NCBI GenBank assembly: GCA_002305685.1
Contig: DBQB01000055.1
Location: 1-7,347, forward strand
Direction: 5' to 3'
Length of the DNA: 7,347 nt
From: Ruminococcaceae bacterium UBA1405
Lineage (GTDB): Bacteria; Bacillota; Clostridia; Oscillospirales; Ruminococcaceae
Made by a program: the position numbers and the translations under genes. The notes below the pieces were generated by a model, which did no database searches, was not told the DNA's origin, and saw only the letters and a list, made by a program, of their open reading frames with translations. Below, one piece after another: positions 1 to 5,825 of the stretch (position 1 is its first letter; each line of letters opens with the position of its first letter).

Positions 1-471
1 TACACCGGCGACCAGATGATCCTGGATGGCCCGCAGCGCAAAGGCGACCTCCGTCGTGCTCGTGCTGGTGCTCAGAACATCGTTCCTAACTCTACCGGTG
101 CTGCTAAAGCAATCGGTCTGGTTATCCCCGAACTGAACGGCAAACTGATCGGTTCCGCTCAGCGTGTTCCTGTCCCCACCGGCTCTACCACCATCCTGGT
201 TGCTGTTGTTAAGGGCAAGGACATCACCAAAGAATCCATCAACGAGGCTATGAAGGCTGCTGCTAACGAGTCCTACGGCTACAACGAAGACCAGATCGTT
301 TCTTCTGACGTTATCGGCATGCGTTACGGTTCTCTGTTTGACGCTACCCAGACCATGGTTACCAAGATCGACGACGACACCTATCAGGTTCAGGTTGTTT
401 CCTGGTACGACAACGAGAACAGCTACACCAGCCAGATGGTCCGCACCATCAAGTACTTTGCTGAGATGTAA
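1..471 (+). CDS. gap: Glyceraldehyde-3-phosphate dehydrogenase, C-terminal part (5' end outside window)
   Basis: Cytosolic glycolytic enzyme that oxidises and phosphorylates glyceraldehyde-3-phosphate to 1,3-bisphosphoglycerate with NAD. Reading starts in frame at base 1 (YTGDQMILDGP) and runs 156 codons to a TAA stop, so roughly the last half of a protein that is usually about 335 residues. Visible family motifs are RKGDLRRARAGAQNIVPNS and STGAAKAIGLVIPELNGKL (the phosphate-binding and S-loop region of the catalytic domain), RVPVPTGS, and the C-terminal SWYDNENSYTSQMV that contacts the nicotinamide side. The catalytic Cys and the NAD-binding Rossmann half lie upstream of the window. Codon use is strongly biased (GCT, GTT, ACC, AAC, CTG), as expected for a very highly expressed gene and unlike the glg genes downstream. 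The gene ends in its own terminator, so it is probably a separate transcription unit. The GapA-type identity is secure; NAD versus NADP preference cannot be judged from this half. Confidence 0.97.
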   Translation, partial: YTGDQMILDGPQRKGDLRRARAGAQNIVPNSTGAAKAIGLVIPELNGKLIGSAQRVPVPTGSTTILVAVVKGKDITKESINEAMKAAANESYGYNEDQIVSSDVIGMRYGSLFDATQTMVTKIDDDTYQVQVVSWYDNENSYTSQMVRTIKYFAEM

Positions 472-504
472 TCTTCCGGCATAGCTGTGACGGTACACTA
501 ACAC

Positions 505-545
505 AAGCGCACTTTTCTCTGAAAAGAGGAGGGTGCGCTTTTTTA
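505..545 (+). terminator. Intrinsic terminator of gap
   Basis: A 16-base-pair stem, 505-520 against 525-540, is fully paired if three G-U pairs are allowed. It closes on a GAAA tetraloop (521-524) and is followed directly by a T run (539-544). It lies 33 bases after the gap stop codon and has the complete form of a Rho-independent terminator. It should isolate gap transcription from the glg genes. Confidence 0.93.
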
Positions 546-561
546 TTTGTAAGACATGGAT

Positions 562-677
562 TTTGTCGGCATCATAAAAAGCGGCTGGAGTACATATAGG
601 ATATTGAGACGTACTGGTCCGGGAGGAACCATGGCGGGGAAGGAATCTCCAGGTATTGTCAATCCGACAAATTTTTT
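562..677 (+). repeat. Distant 8-bp inverted repeat with trailing T run (possible structured RNA or terminator)
   Basis: TTTGTCGG at 562-569 is perfectly complementary to CCGACAAA at 664-671, and the right arm runs directly into TTTTTT (672-677). The 94 bases between them contain smaller complementary pairs: AGTAC/GTACT (589-593 and 611-615), GGTCC/GGAACC with one bulge (616-630), and CCGGGAG against CTCCAGG with one mismatch. Alternatively TTGTC (656-660) pairs with GACAA (666-670), giving a short 5-bp hairpin before the same T run. This could be a small RNA or attenuator, but no convincing promoter precedes it, and an 8-bp match at this distance can occur by chance. Confidence 0.25.
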
Positions 678-723
678 ATTCAGAGAAGGTTATAATGGGA
701 TGATGATGATAACCGATCCATAG
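631..723 (+). CDS. Possible small ORF, 30 residues, unknown function
   Basis: ATG at 631 is preceded by GGGAGG (621-626) four bases upstream, one of the better Shine-Dalgarno sequences in the window, although the spacing is slightly short. The frame runs 30 codons to TAG at 721-723. The predicted peptide begins MAGKESPGIVNP, continues NFLFREGYNG and ends in a Met-rich MMMITDP. It has no obvious signal peptide, membrane segment or known motif, and I do not recognise it. It overlaps both the T run at 672-677 and the inverted repeat at 688-714, so it could instead be a leader peptide, a gene relic or a chance frame. No clear promoter is visible ahead of it. The ribosome binding site is the main reason to list it. 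Confidence 0.25.
   Translation: MAGKESPGIVNPTNFLFREGYNGMMMITDP
688..714. repeat. Inverted repeat GGTTAT-N15-ATAACC overlapping a perfect -10 box
   Basis: GGTTAT (688-693) and ATAACC (709-714) are perfect inverted arms separated by 15 bases. The left arm overlaps TATAAT at 691-696, an exact -10 consensus, but no good -35 lies 15-18 bases upstream. The spacer contains a GATGATGAT run. The arrangement suits a dimeric repressor operator or a weak hairpin, but neither is shown by sequence alone. Confidence 0.25.
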
Positions 724-810
724 GATTTCCATCCTTGTGCCATGCTGGAAAAAGTATACAAATTTGGACTTTCAAAAAGGTTTAAATTTAATGATTTACA
801 CAACCTACAC

Positions 811-838
811 TTGCAATAATGAAAAAATGTGATAAAAT
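811..838 (+). promoter_or_regulatory. Predicted sigma-A promoter of the glg genes (extended -10)
   Basis: A -35-like TTGCAA (811-816) is followed after 16 bases by TAAAAT (833-838). The -10 is preceded by TG at 830-831 with one base between, giving an extended -10 (TGATAAAAT). Upstream DNA (755-800) is AT-rich, as for an UP-like element. Transcription would begin near 845, leaving a leader of about 190 bases before glgB. This is the best promoter I can find between the gap terminator and glgB. The -35 matches consensus at only four of six positions. Confidence 0.55.
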
Positions 839-844
839 GGTAAT

Positions 845-1036
845 ATCCAAGAAATTTTATCGTTTGATTGCATCATGTCAAAGATTTTGAACCAAAACAT
901 GATCTCATACAGAAGTGCTGCGAGACGTGTAAACCTCTACCGTGGATATGGTGTGGAACTCCCTTGCAAGAGATTTGCGCTGATATGGCCGGGTTTTCCG
1001 GCAGGGTACGGTGCGGATGCAGAAAGGAATGATAAT
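845..1036 (+). other. Predicted 5' leader of glgB
   Basis: About 190 bases lie between the predicted transcription start and the glgB ATG. Two stems are evident. ATCATGT (872-878) pairs with ACATGAT (897-903) over an 18-base loop, and GCCGG (988-992) pairs with CCGGC (998-1002) over a GTTTT loop. GCATC (870-874) can also pair with GATGC (1016-1020), next to the ribosome binding site at 1022-1028. No known riboswitch consensus was recognised. The frame of glgB stays open through this leader back to an ATG at 875, but that ATG has no ribosome binding site and the extra 54 residues do not look like GlgB. Confidence 0.4.
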
Positions 1037-3241
1037 ATGTCTGAGACGTCTCAGGATAAAACGACAAAACAGCGCAGCAGTTTGCCGCTGTATCTGTTCC
1101 ATCAGGGAACCAATTACAAAGCTTATGAATATATGGGGTCTCATCCCGCCAAACGGGGACGCAGCAGCGGATTTGTTTTCCGGGTGTGGGCGCCCAACGC
1201 CAGAAGTGTTTCGGTGGTGGGAGATTTTAACCAGTGGGACCGTCAGAAACATCCGATGAAACGTATCTCCGAAAACGGGGTGTGGGAATGTTATATTTCC
1301 AAGCTTCAGCCCATGGAGATCTATAAATACAGCATCGAGACCCCCAGCGGGGAGATTCGCCTGAAAGCGGATCCCTATGCCTACCACATGGAGACACGCC
1401 CTTCCACCGCCTCCAAACTGTATGATCTGGAGGGATACGAATGGCACGATGCACAGTGGCTGCAAAAGCGCGCCGAGGGCAACTATCTGCAAAAACCGAT
1501 GAATATCTATGAGATGCATCTGGGTTCCTGGCGGCGGTATCCCACCGACGAGCCGTTTGACTATGTAAAGACTGCGCAGGAGTTGGCGCCCTATCTCAAG
1601 GAGATGGGATATACTCATGTGGAACTGCTGCCGGTGATGGAGTATCCCTATGATCCCTCCTGGGGTTATCAGTCCTGCGGATACTTTGCCCCCACCTCCC
1701 GGTATGGGGAACCGAAAAAGTTCATGGAATTTATGGATATCATGCATCAGAATGACATCGGGGTTATTCTGGACTGGGTTCCCGCCCATTTCCCCAAGGA
1801 TGCCCACGGACTCTATGAATTTGACGGGACTTTCTGCTACGAGTATCAGGATGTGCAGAAGCGGGAACATCCCAAGTGGGGAACCTGCGTGTTTGATTAT
1901 GGGCGCAACGAGGTGCAGAGCTTCTTAGTTTCCAGCGCCATGTTCTGGATTGAAAAGTATCATGCCGACGGTTTGCGGGTGGATGCTGTCGCCTCCATGC
2001 TGCTGCTGGATTATGAGCGGGAATCCTGGCAGTGGAGCCCCAACCATAAGGGCGGACATGAAAATCTGGAGGCGGTTGCCTTCGTACAGAAGCTTAATTC
2101 CGCTATCCTCACCGACCACAAAGGGGTTTTGACCATTGCGGAGGAATCCCATGCCTGGCCCAATGTGACCAAGCCCCCCTATACCGGCGGTTTGGGTTTC
2201 AGCTACAAGTGGAATATGGGCTGGATGAACGATATGCTCTCATACATAAAGCTGGACCCCATCTACCGCAGCTATCATCAGGATAAGTTGACCTTTAGTC
2301 TATTCTATGCCTTCAGTGAGAATTTTGTCCTTCCCATCTCCCACGATGAAGTGGTTCACGGAAAATGTTCGCTGATCAATAAGATGCCGGGGGATTACTG
2401 GCAGAAGTTTGCAGGTGTGCGCGGTTTCCTGGGCTTTATGATGGCCCATCCCGGGAAAAAGCTGCTGTTTATGGGACAGGAATTCGGCCAGTTTATTGAA
2501 TGGAAATACGATAAGGAACTGGATTGGCTGCTGCTGCAATATGAGACCCATCGTCAGCTCAAGGAATATGTACGCCAGCTCAATCATTTTTACCTGGAGA
2601 ATCCGCCTATGTGGCAGGTGGACGATTCCTGGGAGGGGTTCCAGTGGATTGCCCATGATGATCATGCCAATTCGGTGGTGGCGTTCCGCCGTATCGACGA
2701 AAAAGGCAATGAGATCGTTGCGGTGTGCAACTTTACCCCCAACGCCATTGAGGATTACCGCATCGGCGTGCCCGAGGCGGAGGGCAAGGCGTATGTGGAG
2801 GTGTTCAACTCCGACAGCAAAGAATTTGGCGGCAGCGGCGTTGTCAATGTGGGTGAGCTTCCTTTGCAGGACAAGGCTATGCATGGCTTTGCACAGTCGC
2901 TGTGTTTCCGTCTCCCGCCTTTGGGCTGTGCCTATTTCAAATCGGTAGGGCCGGTCAAGACCCATAAGACGCTGGAGCAGGCGGAGAAGGCCGCCAAACA
3001 GGCGGAGCTGTCCGCCAGCGTCCAGGAGAAACCTCAGCAAAAGGCGACCAAGAGGGCGTCTACCCGGTCTTCCGTTAGAAAAAGCGGCACTTCCAGCGCA
3101 GCGTCGGGGAAGAAAACCTCTGAAAAGGCCGTTTCCAAAACCGCCAAATCCACCAAGGCTGCCAAGGCCACGGCGGAAAAGACGGTGAAAACCCCCAGAA
3201 CCCGAAAAACCGCTGAGGCCAAACCGGCCAAAACGGAGTGA
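1037..3241 (+). CDS. glgB: 1,4-alpha-glucan branching enzyme GlgB with basic C-terminal tail
   Basis: GH13 enzyme that cuts an alpha-1,4-glucan chain and rejoins it in alpha-1,6 linkage, making the branch points of glycogen in the cytoplasm. Start at ATG 1037 (734 residues) is chosen because GAAAGGA lies 8 bases upstream and the conserved clostridial N-terminus (YLFHQGTNYKAYEYMGSHP) follows; the frame is open back to 875 but without a ribosome binding site. An N-terminal CBM48 beta domain spans about residues 45-130 (FVFRVWAPNARSVSVVGDFN). The catalytic barrel shows region I DWVPAHF (D246, H251), GLRVDAVASML with nucleophile D316, AEES with the general acid Glu (369-370), and SHDEVVHGK with D437. 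The C-terminal beta domain ends near residue 636 (LGCAYFKSVGP). Residues 637-734 form an extra low-complexity tail with about 20 Lys plus Ala, Thr, Ser and Arg, absent from ordinary GlgB. First gene of the glg set. Confidence 0.96.
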   Translation: MSETSQDKTTKQRSSLPLYLFHQGTNYKAYEYMGSHPAKRGRSSGFVFRVWAPNARSVSVVGDFNQWDRQKHPMKRISENGVWECYISKLQPMEIYKYSIETPSGEIRLKADPYAYHMETRPSTASKLYDLEGYEWHDAQWLQKRAEGNYLQKPMNIYEMHLGSWRRYPTDEPFDYVKTAQELAPYLKEMGYTHVELLPVMEYPYDPSWGYQSCGYFAPTSRYGEPKKFMEFMDIMHQNDIGVILDWVPAHFPKDAHGLYEFDGTFCYEYQDVQKREHPKWGTCVFDYGRNEVQSFLVSSAMFWIEKYHADGLRVDAVASMLLLDYERESWQWSPNHKGGHENLEAVAFVQKLNSAILTDHKGVLTIAEESHAWPNVTKPPYTGGLGFSYKWNMGWMNDMLSYIKLDPIYRSYHQDKLTFSLFYAFSENFVLPISHDEVVHGKCSLINKMPGDYWQKFAGVRGFLGFMMAHPGKKLLFMGQEFGQFIEWKYDKELDWLLLQYETHRQLKEYVRQLNHFYLENPPMWQVDDSWEGFQWIAHDDHANSVVAFRRIDEKGNEIVAVCNFTPNAIEDYRIGVPEAEGKAYVEVFNSDSKEFGGSGVVNVGELPLQDKAMHGFAQSLCFRLPPLGCAYFKSVGPVKTHKTLEQAEKAAKQAELSASVQEKPQQKATKRASTRSSVRKSGTSSAASGKKTSEKAVSKTAKSTKAAKATAEKTVKTPRTRKTAEAKPAKTE

Positions 3242-3255
3242 TTTCCCGGCATTTC

Positions 3256-3279
3256 AGCATCCCAGCATCCCGGCATCCA
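3256..3279 (+). repeat. Three tandem 8-base units (AGCATCCC)
   Basis: Just after the glgB stop, AGCATCCC (3256-3263) is repeated exactly (3264-3271) and then with two changes as GGCATCCA (3272-3279). Each unit carries CATCC, which is complementary to GGATG at 3365-3369, beside the glgC ribosome binding site. The array may be simple slippage with no function. Confidence 0.5.
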
Positions 3280-3302
3280 GCAGGATCTCTTTGTAAGGCT
3301 TT

Positions 3303-3318
3303 CATCCGTTAGCGGATG
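3303..3318 (+). other. Small perfect hairpin in glgB-glgC gap
   Basis: CATCCG (3303-3308) pairs perfectly with CGGATG (3313-3318) across a TTAG loop. No T run follows, so it is not a terminator. Its left arm could also pair with GGATG next to the glgC ribosome binding site (3365-3369), offering two alternative folds. Confidence 0.4.
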
Positions 3319-3340
3319 TTACCATAAATATGCAGAGTGT

Positions 3341-3366
3341 TTTGCCGCTGACAATGCAGCGGCAGG
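3341..3366 (+). promoter_or_regulatory. Hairpin directly upstream of the glgC ribosome binding site
   Basis: TGCCGCTG (3343-3350) pairs perfectly with CAGCGGCA (3357-3364) over a six-base loop (ACAATG), and two further T-G pairs can extend the stem to 3341-3366. It ends only two bases before the GGAGGT of glgC (3369-3374). There is no T run, so termination is unlikely. A role in controlling glgC translation or in mRNA processing and stability is possible but inferred. Confidence 0.5.
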
Positions 3367-3378
3367 ATGGAGGTTTGT

Positions 3379-4581
3379 ATGATTCGCAAAAAGGAATGGA
3401 TATCCATGCTTCTGGCAGGCGGTCGGGGCAGCCGGCTTTATGCTCTGACCACAAAACTGGCAAAACCCGCAGTTCCCTTCGGCGGGAAATATCGCATCAT
3501 CGATTTCCCCCTTTCCAACTGCGTCAATTCCGGGATTGATACGGTGGGTGTGTTGACCCAGTATCAGCCCTTGGTACTCAGCGAATACCTGGGCAACGGC
3601 CAGCCCTGGGATCTGGACCGTGCCAATGGCGGCGTTTTTGTGCTTCCCCCCTATGAGAAGAGTTCCGGCTCCGACTGGTACAGAGGGACTGCCAATGCGA
3701 TCTATCAAAACATCAATTTTATTGAGAGATACGATCCGGAGTATGTGCTGATCCTTTCCGGCGACCATATTTATAAGATGGATTATTCCAAGATGCTGGA
3801 ATTCCATAAAGAAAAACAGGCGGACTGCACCATCGCGGTGTTGCAGGTTCCGATGGAGGAGGCTTCCCGTTTCGGCATCATGAACGCCAACGAGGACGGC
3901 CAGATCTATGAGTTTGAGGAGAAGCCAAAGCAGCCTAAGAGCAATCTGGCTTCCATGGGTATCTATATCTTTACCTGGAGCAAGCTGAAGAAATATCTGG
4001 AAGAGGATGAGGCTGACCCCAATTCCAGCAACGATTTCGGAAAGAATATCATTCCTGCCATGCTCAAAGATCAGCAGAAAATGTATGCCTATGCCTTTGA
4101 GGGCTACTGGAAAGACGTGGGCACCATCGACAGTTTGTGGGAAGCCAATATGGATCTGCTCAATCCCAATGTTCCGCTGGAGCTGTATGATCCCACCTGG
4201 AAAATTTATTCCCGCAATGCGGATATGCCTCCTCACTATATCTCCTCCCAGGCAAAGGTGCAGAACTCTATGGTATGCGAAGGCTGCCAGGTGGAAGGCG
4301 ATGTGGAGTTTTCGGTGTTGTTTGCCGGCGCAGTGATCGAACCGGGAGCGGTGGTACACGACAGCATCCTGATGCCCGGCGCAGTGGTGAAGAAGGATGC
4401 CATTGTGGAGTATGCTATCATTGCTGAGGATGTTGTGGTTGGAGAAGGCGCAAAGATCGGCGAACGGCCTGAAAATTGTCCCGATAAGGAAGCTTGGGGC
4501 GTGGCGGTAGTAGGCGCCGGCATCCACATTTCTCCCAAAGCTGTCATTCCGCCCAAAGCCATGATTGAACAGGACGTTTAG
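3379..4581 (+). CDS. glgC: Glucose-1-phosphate adenylyltransferase, catalytic subunit GlgC
   Basis: Makes ADP-glucose and pyrophosphate from ATP and glucose-1-phosphate, the committed step of bacterial glycogen synthesis. ATG 3379 (400 residues) is preferred over the in-frame ATG at 3367, because GGAGGT (3369-3374) sits just upstream of 3379 and overlaps the earlier codon. The N-terminal nucleotidyltransferase domain carries LAGGRGSRL (residues 12-20), KPAVPFGGKYR (29-39) and IDFPLSN. Further along are YRGTANAIYQN, LSGDHIYKMD with the catalytic Asp at 129, and FEEKPK with the glucose-1-phosphate-binding Lys at 182. GYWKDVGTIDSLWEAN follows, and from about residue 300 hexapeptide repeats of a left-handed beta helix (FAGAVIEPGAVVHDSI, MPGAVVKKDAIVEYAI). 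All key catalytic positions are present. The next gene, glgD, starts 16 bases after the stop, which points to a co-translated subunit pair. Allosteric control is expected from the family, but its effectors cannot be read here. Confidence 0.97.
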   Translation: MIRKKEWISMLLAGGRGSRLYALTTKLAKPAVPFGGKYRIIDFPLSNCVNSGIDTVGVLTQYQPLVLSEYLGNGQPWDLDRANGGVFVLPPYEKSSGSDWYRGTANAIYQNINFIERYDPEYVLILSGDHIYKMDYSKMLEFHKEKQADCTIAVLQVPMEEASRFGIMNANEDGQIYEFEEKPKQPKSNLASMGIYIFTWSKLKKYLEEDEADPNSSNDFGKNIIPAMLKDQQKMYAYAFEGYWKDVGTIDSLWEANMDLLNPNVPLELYDPTWKIYSRNADMPPHYISSQAKVQNSMVCEGCQVEGDVEFSVLFAGAVIEPGAVVHDSILMPGAVVKKDAIVEYAIIAEDVVVGEGAKIGERPENCPDKEAWGVAVVGAGIHISPKAVIPPKAMIEQDV

Positions 4582-4597
4582 TAGGAGGGTTCGTAAG

Positions 4598-5722
4598 ATG
4601 AGAGAAGATACCGTTTTAGGCATTATTTTCTCCAATATGCACGACGATACAATTGGAGAGCTGACCAATATCCGTACCATGGGTTCCGTTCCTTTCGGCG
4701 GCCGTTATCGCTTTATCGATTTCCCTCTGTCCAACATGGTGAATTCTGGAATTACCAATGTGGGCGTTGTGACCAAGAGCAATTATCAGTCGCTGCTCGA
4801 TCATATCGGCAGCGGACGTGAGTGGGATCTTTCCAGAAAGGTTGGCGGACTCAACATTCTGCCCCCCTTCTCCAACACCCATTCCGGCATCTATCGGGGA
4901 CGGCTGCAGGCGTTGGCCGGCATTTCCGATTATATTGAAAGCCATCGTTCCCAGTATGTGCTGATGGTGGACTGCGACATCATCTCCAATGTGGATTACC
5001 GCGAAATAATCAAACAGCATATTGCCTCCGGGGCCGATATCACCGTGATGTATCAGAAACTGGATATGGCCCGGGCCGACCTGCTGGATGATACCACCGC
5101 TTTTGGTTTTGATTCCAATGGCCGTATCAACGACGTGATGATTGGACCGACCGTTCCTGGTACTTACAACATTTATCAGAATGTCACGGTGCTCTCCCGG
5201 GAGCTGCTGTGCCGGATCATCTCCGAGACCTCTCAGCGCAATCAGATCAGCTTTAAGAAGGAAATCCTTCAGAATTCTTTTGACCGTTTCAATATCCAAG
5301 GCTTTGAAAATACCAGTGTAAGCCTGAACATCCATAGCCTCAAATCCTATTTTGACGCCAACATGAAGCTGTTGGATCCCATGGTGCGCTCTGCGGTGTT
5401 TAACCCCCAGAATCCCATCTATACCAAGATTAAGGATGAGGTTCCCGCCAAATATGGCACCTCTGCCCAGGTGTCCAATTCCCTGGTGGCCGACGGCTGT
5501 ATCATCGACGGTACGGTGGAAAATTCCATCATTTTCCGTGGAGTCAAGATTGCCAAGGGTGCGGTGGTGAAAAACTGCATCCTGATGCAGGGCACTACCG
5601 TCAATGAGGGTTGCAATCTCAATTATGTAATTTCAGATAAGGATGTTACCGTTCGGGAAAACCGGATGCTGATGGGCTTTGAGACCTATCCCATCTACAT
5701 CTCCAAAGGCAGCGTGGTGTAA
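4598..5722 (+). CDS. glgD: GlgD, non-catalytic/regulatory subunit of ADP-glucose pyrophosphorylase
   Basis: Paralogue of GlgC found in Firmicutes, where it forms a hetero-oligomer with GlgC and modulates its activity. Start at ATG 4598 (374 residues), with AGGAGGG eight bases upstream at 4583-4589; the upstream in-frame ATG at 4565 lies inside glgC. The fold is the same: VPFGGRYRFIDFPLSNMVNSGI near the N-terminus, YVLMVDCDIISNVDY in the position of the GlgC catalytic segment (an Asp is kept at 127), and C-terminal beta-helix repeats (IIFRGVKIAKGAVVKN, ILMQGTTVNEGCNLN). The GGRG nucleotide loop is replaced by SNMHDDTIGELTNIRTMG, and the FEEKP Lys is missing (the matching segment reads GFDSNGRINDVMIG). 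It is therefore unlikely to be catalytic alone. The 16-base gap after glgC implies co-expression. Family studies in other Firmicutes support a regulatory role; for this protein it is inference. Confidence 0.95.
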   Translation: MREDTVLGIIFSNMHDDTIGELTNIRTMGSVPFGGRYRFIDFPLSNMVNSGITNVGVVTKSNYQSLLDHIGSGREWDLSRKVGGLNILPPFSNTHSGIYRGRLQALAGISDYIESHRSQYVLMVDCDIISNVDYREIIKQHIASGADITVMYQKLDMARADLLDDTTAFGFDSNGRINDVMIGPTVPGTYNIYQNVTVLSRELLCRIISETSQRNQISFKKEILQNSFDRFNIQGFENTSVSLNIHSLKSYFDANMKLLDPMVRSAVFNPQNPIYTKIKDEVPAKYGTSAQVSNSLVADGCIIDGTVENSIIFRGVKIAKGAVVKNCILMQGTTVNEGCNLNYVISDKDVTVRENRMLMGFETYPIYISKGSVV

Positions 5723-5746
5723 TCGCCGCAGGATACTACAAGAAAC

Positions 5747-5783
5747 GCCCTGTTCTCCGGCAGCAGTTGCCGGGGAACAGGGC
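5747..5783 (+). other. Strong intergenic hairpin between glgD and glgA, without U tract
   Basis: Positions 5747-5762 (GCCCTGTTCTCCGGCA) pair with 5768-5783 (TGCCGGGGAACAGGGC) over a five-base GCAGT loop. All 16 pairs form, 15 Watson-Crick and one T-G. The following bases (ATATCCGG) contain no T run, so this is not a classical terminator on the + strand. On the other strand the flank is only mildly T-rich. It lies 25 bases after the glgD stop and 43 before the glgA start, where a hairpin could protect the upstream glgBCD message from 3' exonucleases, cause partial termination, or mark a processing site. Confidence 0.7.
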
Positions 5784-5825
5784 ATATCCGGTTTCGTATC
5801 GAACTGAGGAAAGGAATGGAATGCC

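Larger units (their letters stand above)
546..810. other. AT-rich intergenic region between gap terminator and glgB promoter
   Basis: No large gene is visible on either strand here. The stretch contains a possible 30-codon ORF (631-723), a distant inverted repeat followed by a T run (562-677), an inverted repeat around a perfect TATAAT (688-714), and an AT-rich tract (755-800) just ahead of the glgB promoter. These are listed separately. I recognise no known riboswitch, tRNA or other named RNA family in it. Confidence 0.6.

Noticed and set aside
948..961. GGTGTGGAACTCCC in the glgB leader as a T-box core
   Set aside because: It only loosely resembles the T-box GGTGG-ACC core, has no antiterminator/terminator pair after it, and glgB is not an amino-acid-related gene.
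875..1036. N-terminal extension of GlgB by 54 residues from the in-frame ATG at 875
   Set aside because: No ribosome binding site precedes 875, the extra residues do not resemble GlgB, and ATG 1037 has a good site followed at once by the conserved N-terminus.
905..1870. Antisense frame of 321 codons opposite the start of glgB
   Set aside because: It overlaps the conserved CBM48 and barrel-coding part of glgB and shows no protein family features.
3319..4680. Long open antisense frame of 453 codons opposite glgC
   Set aside because: A shadow of glgC codon use, with no family features, and it crosses the glgC-glgD junction.
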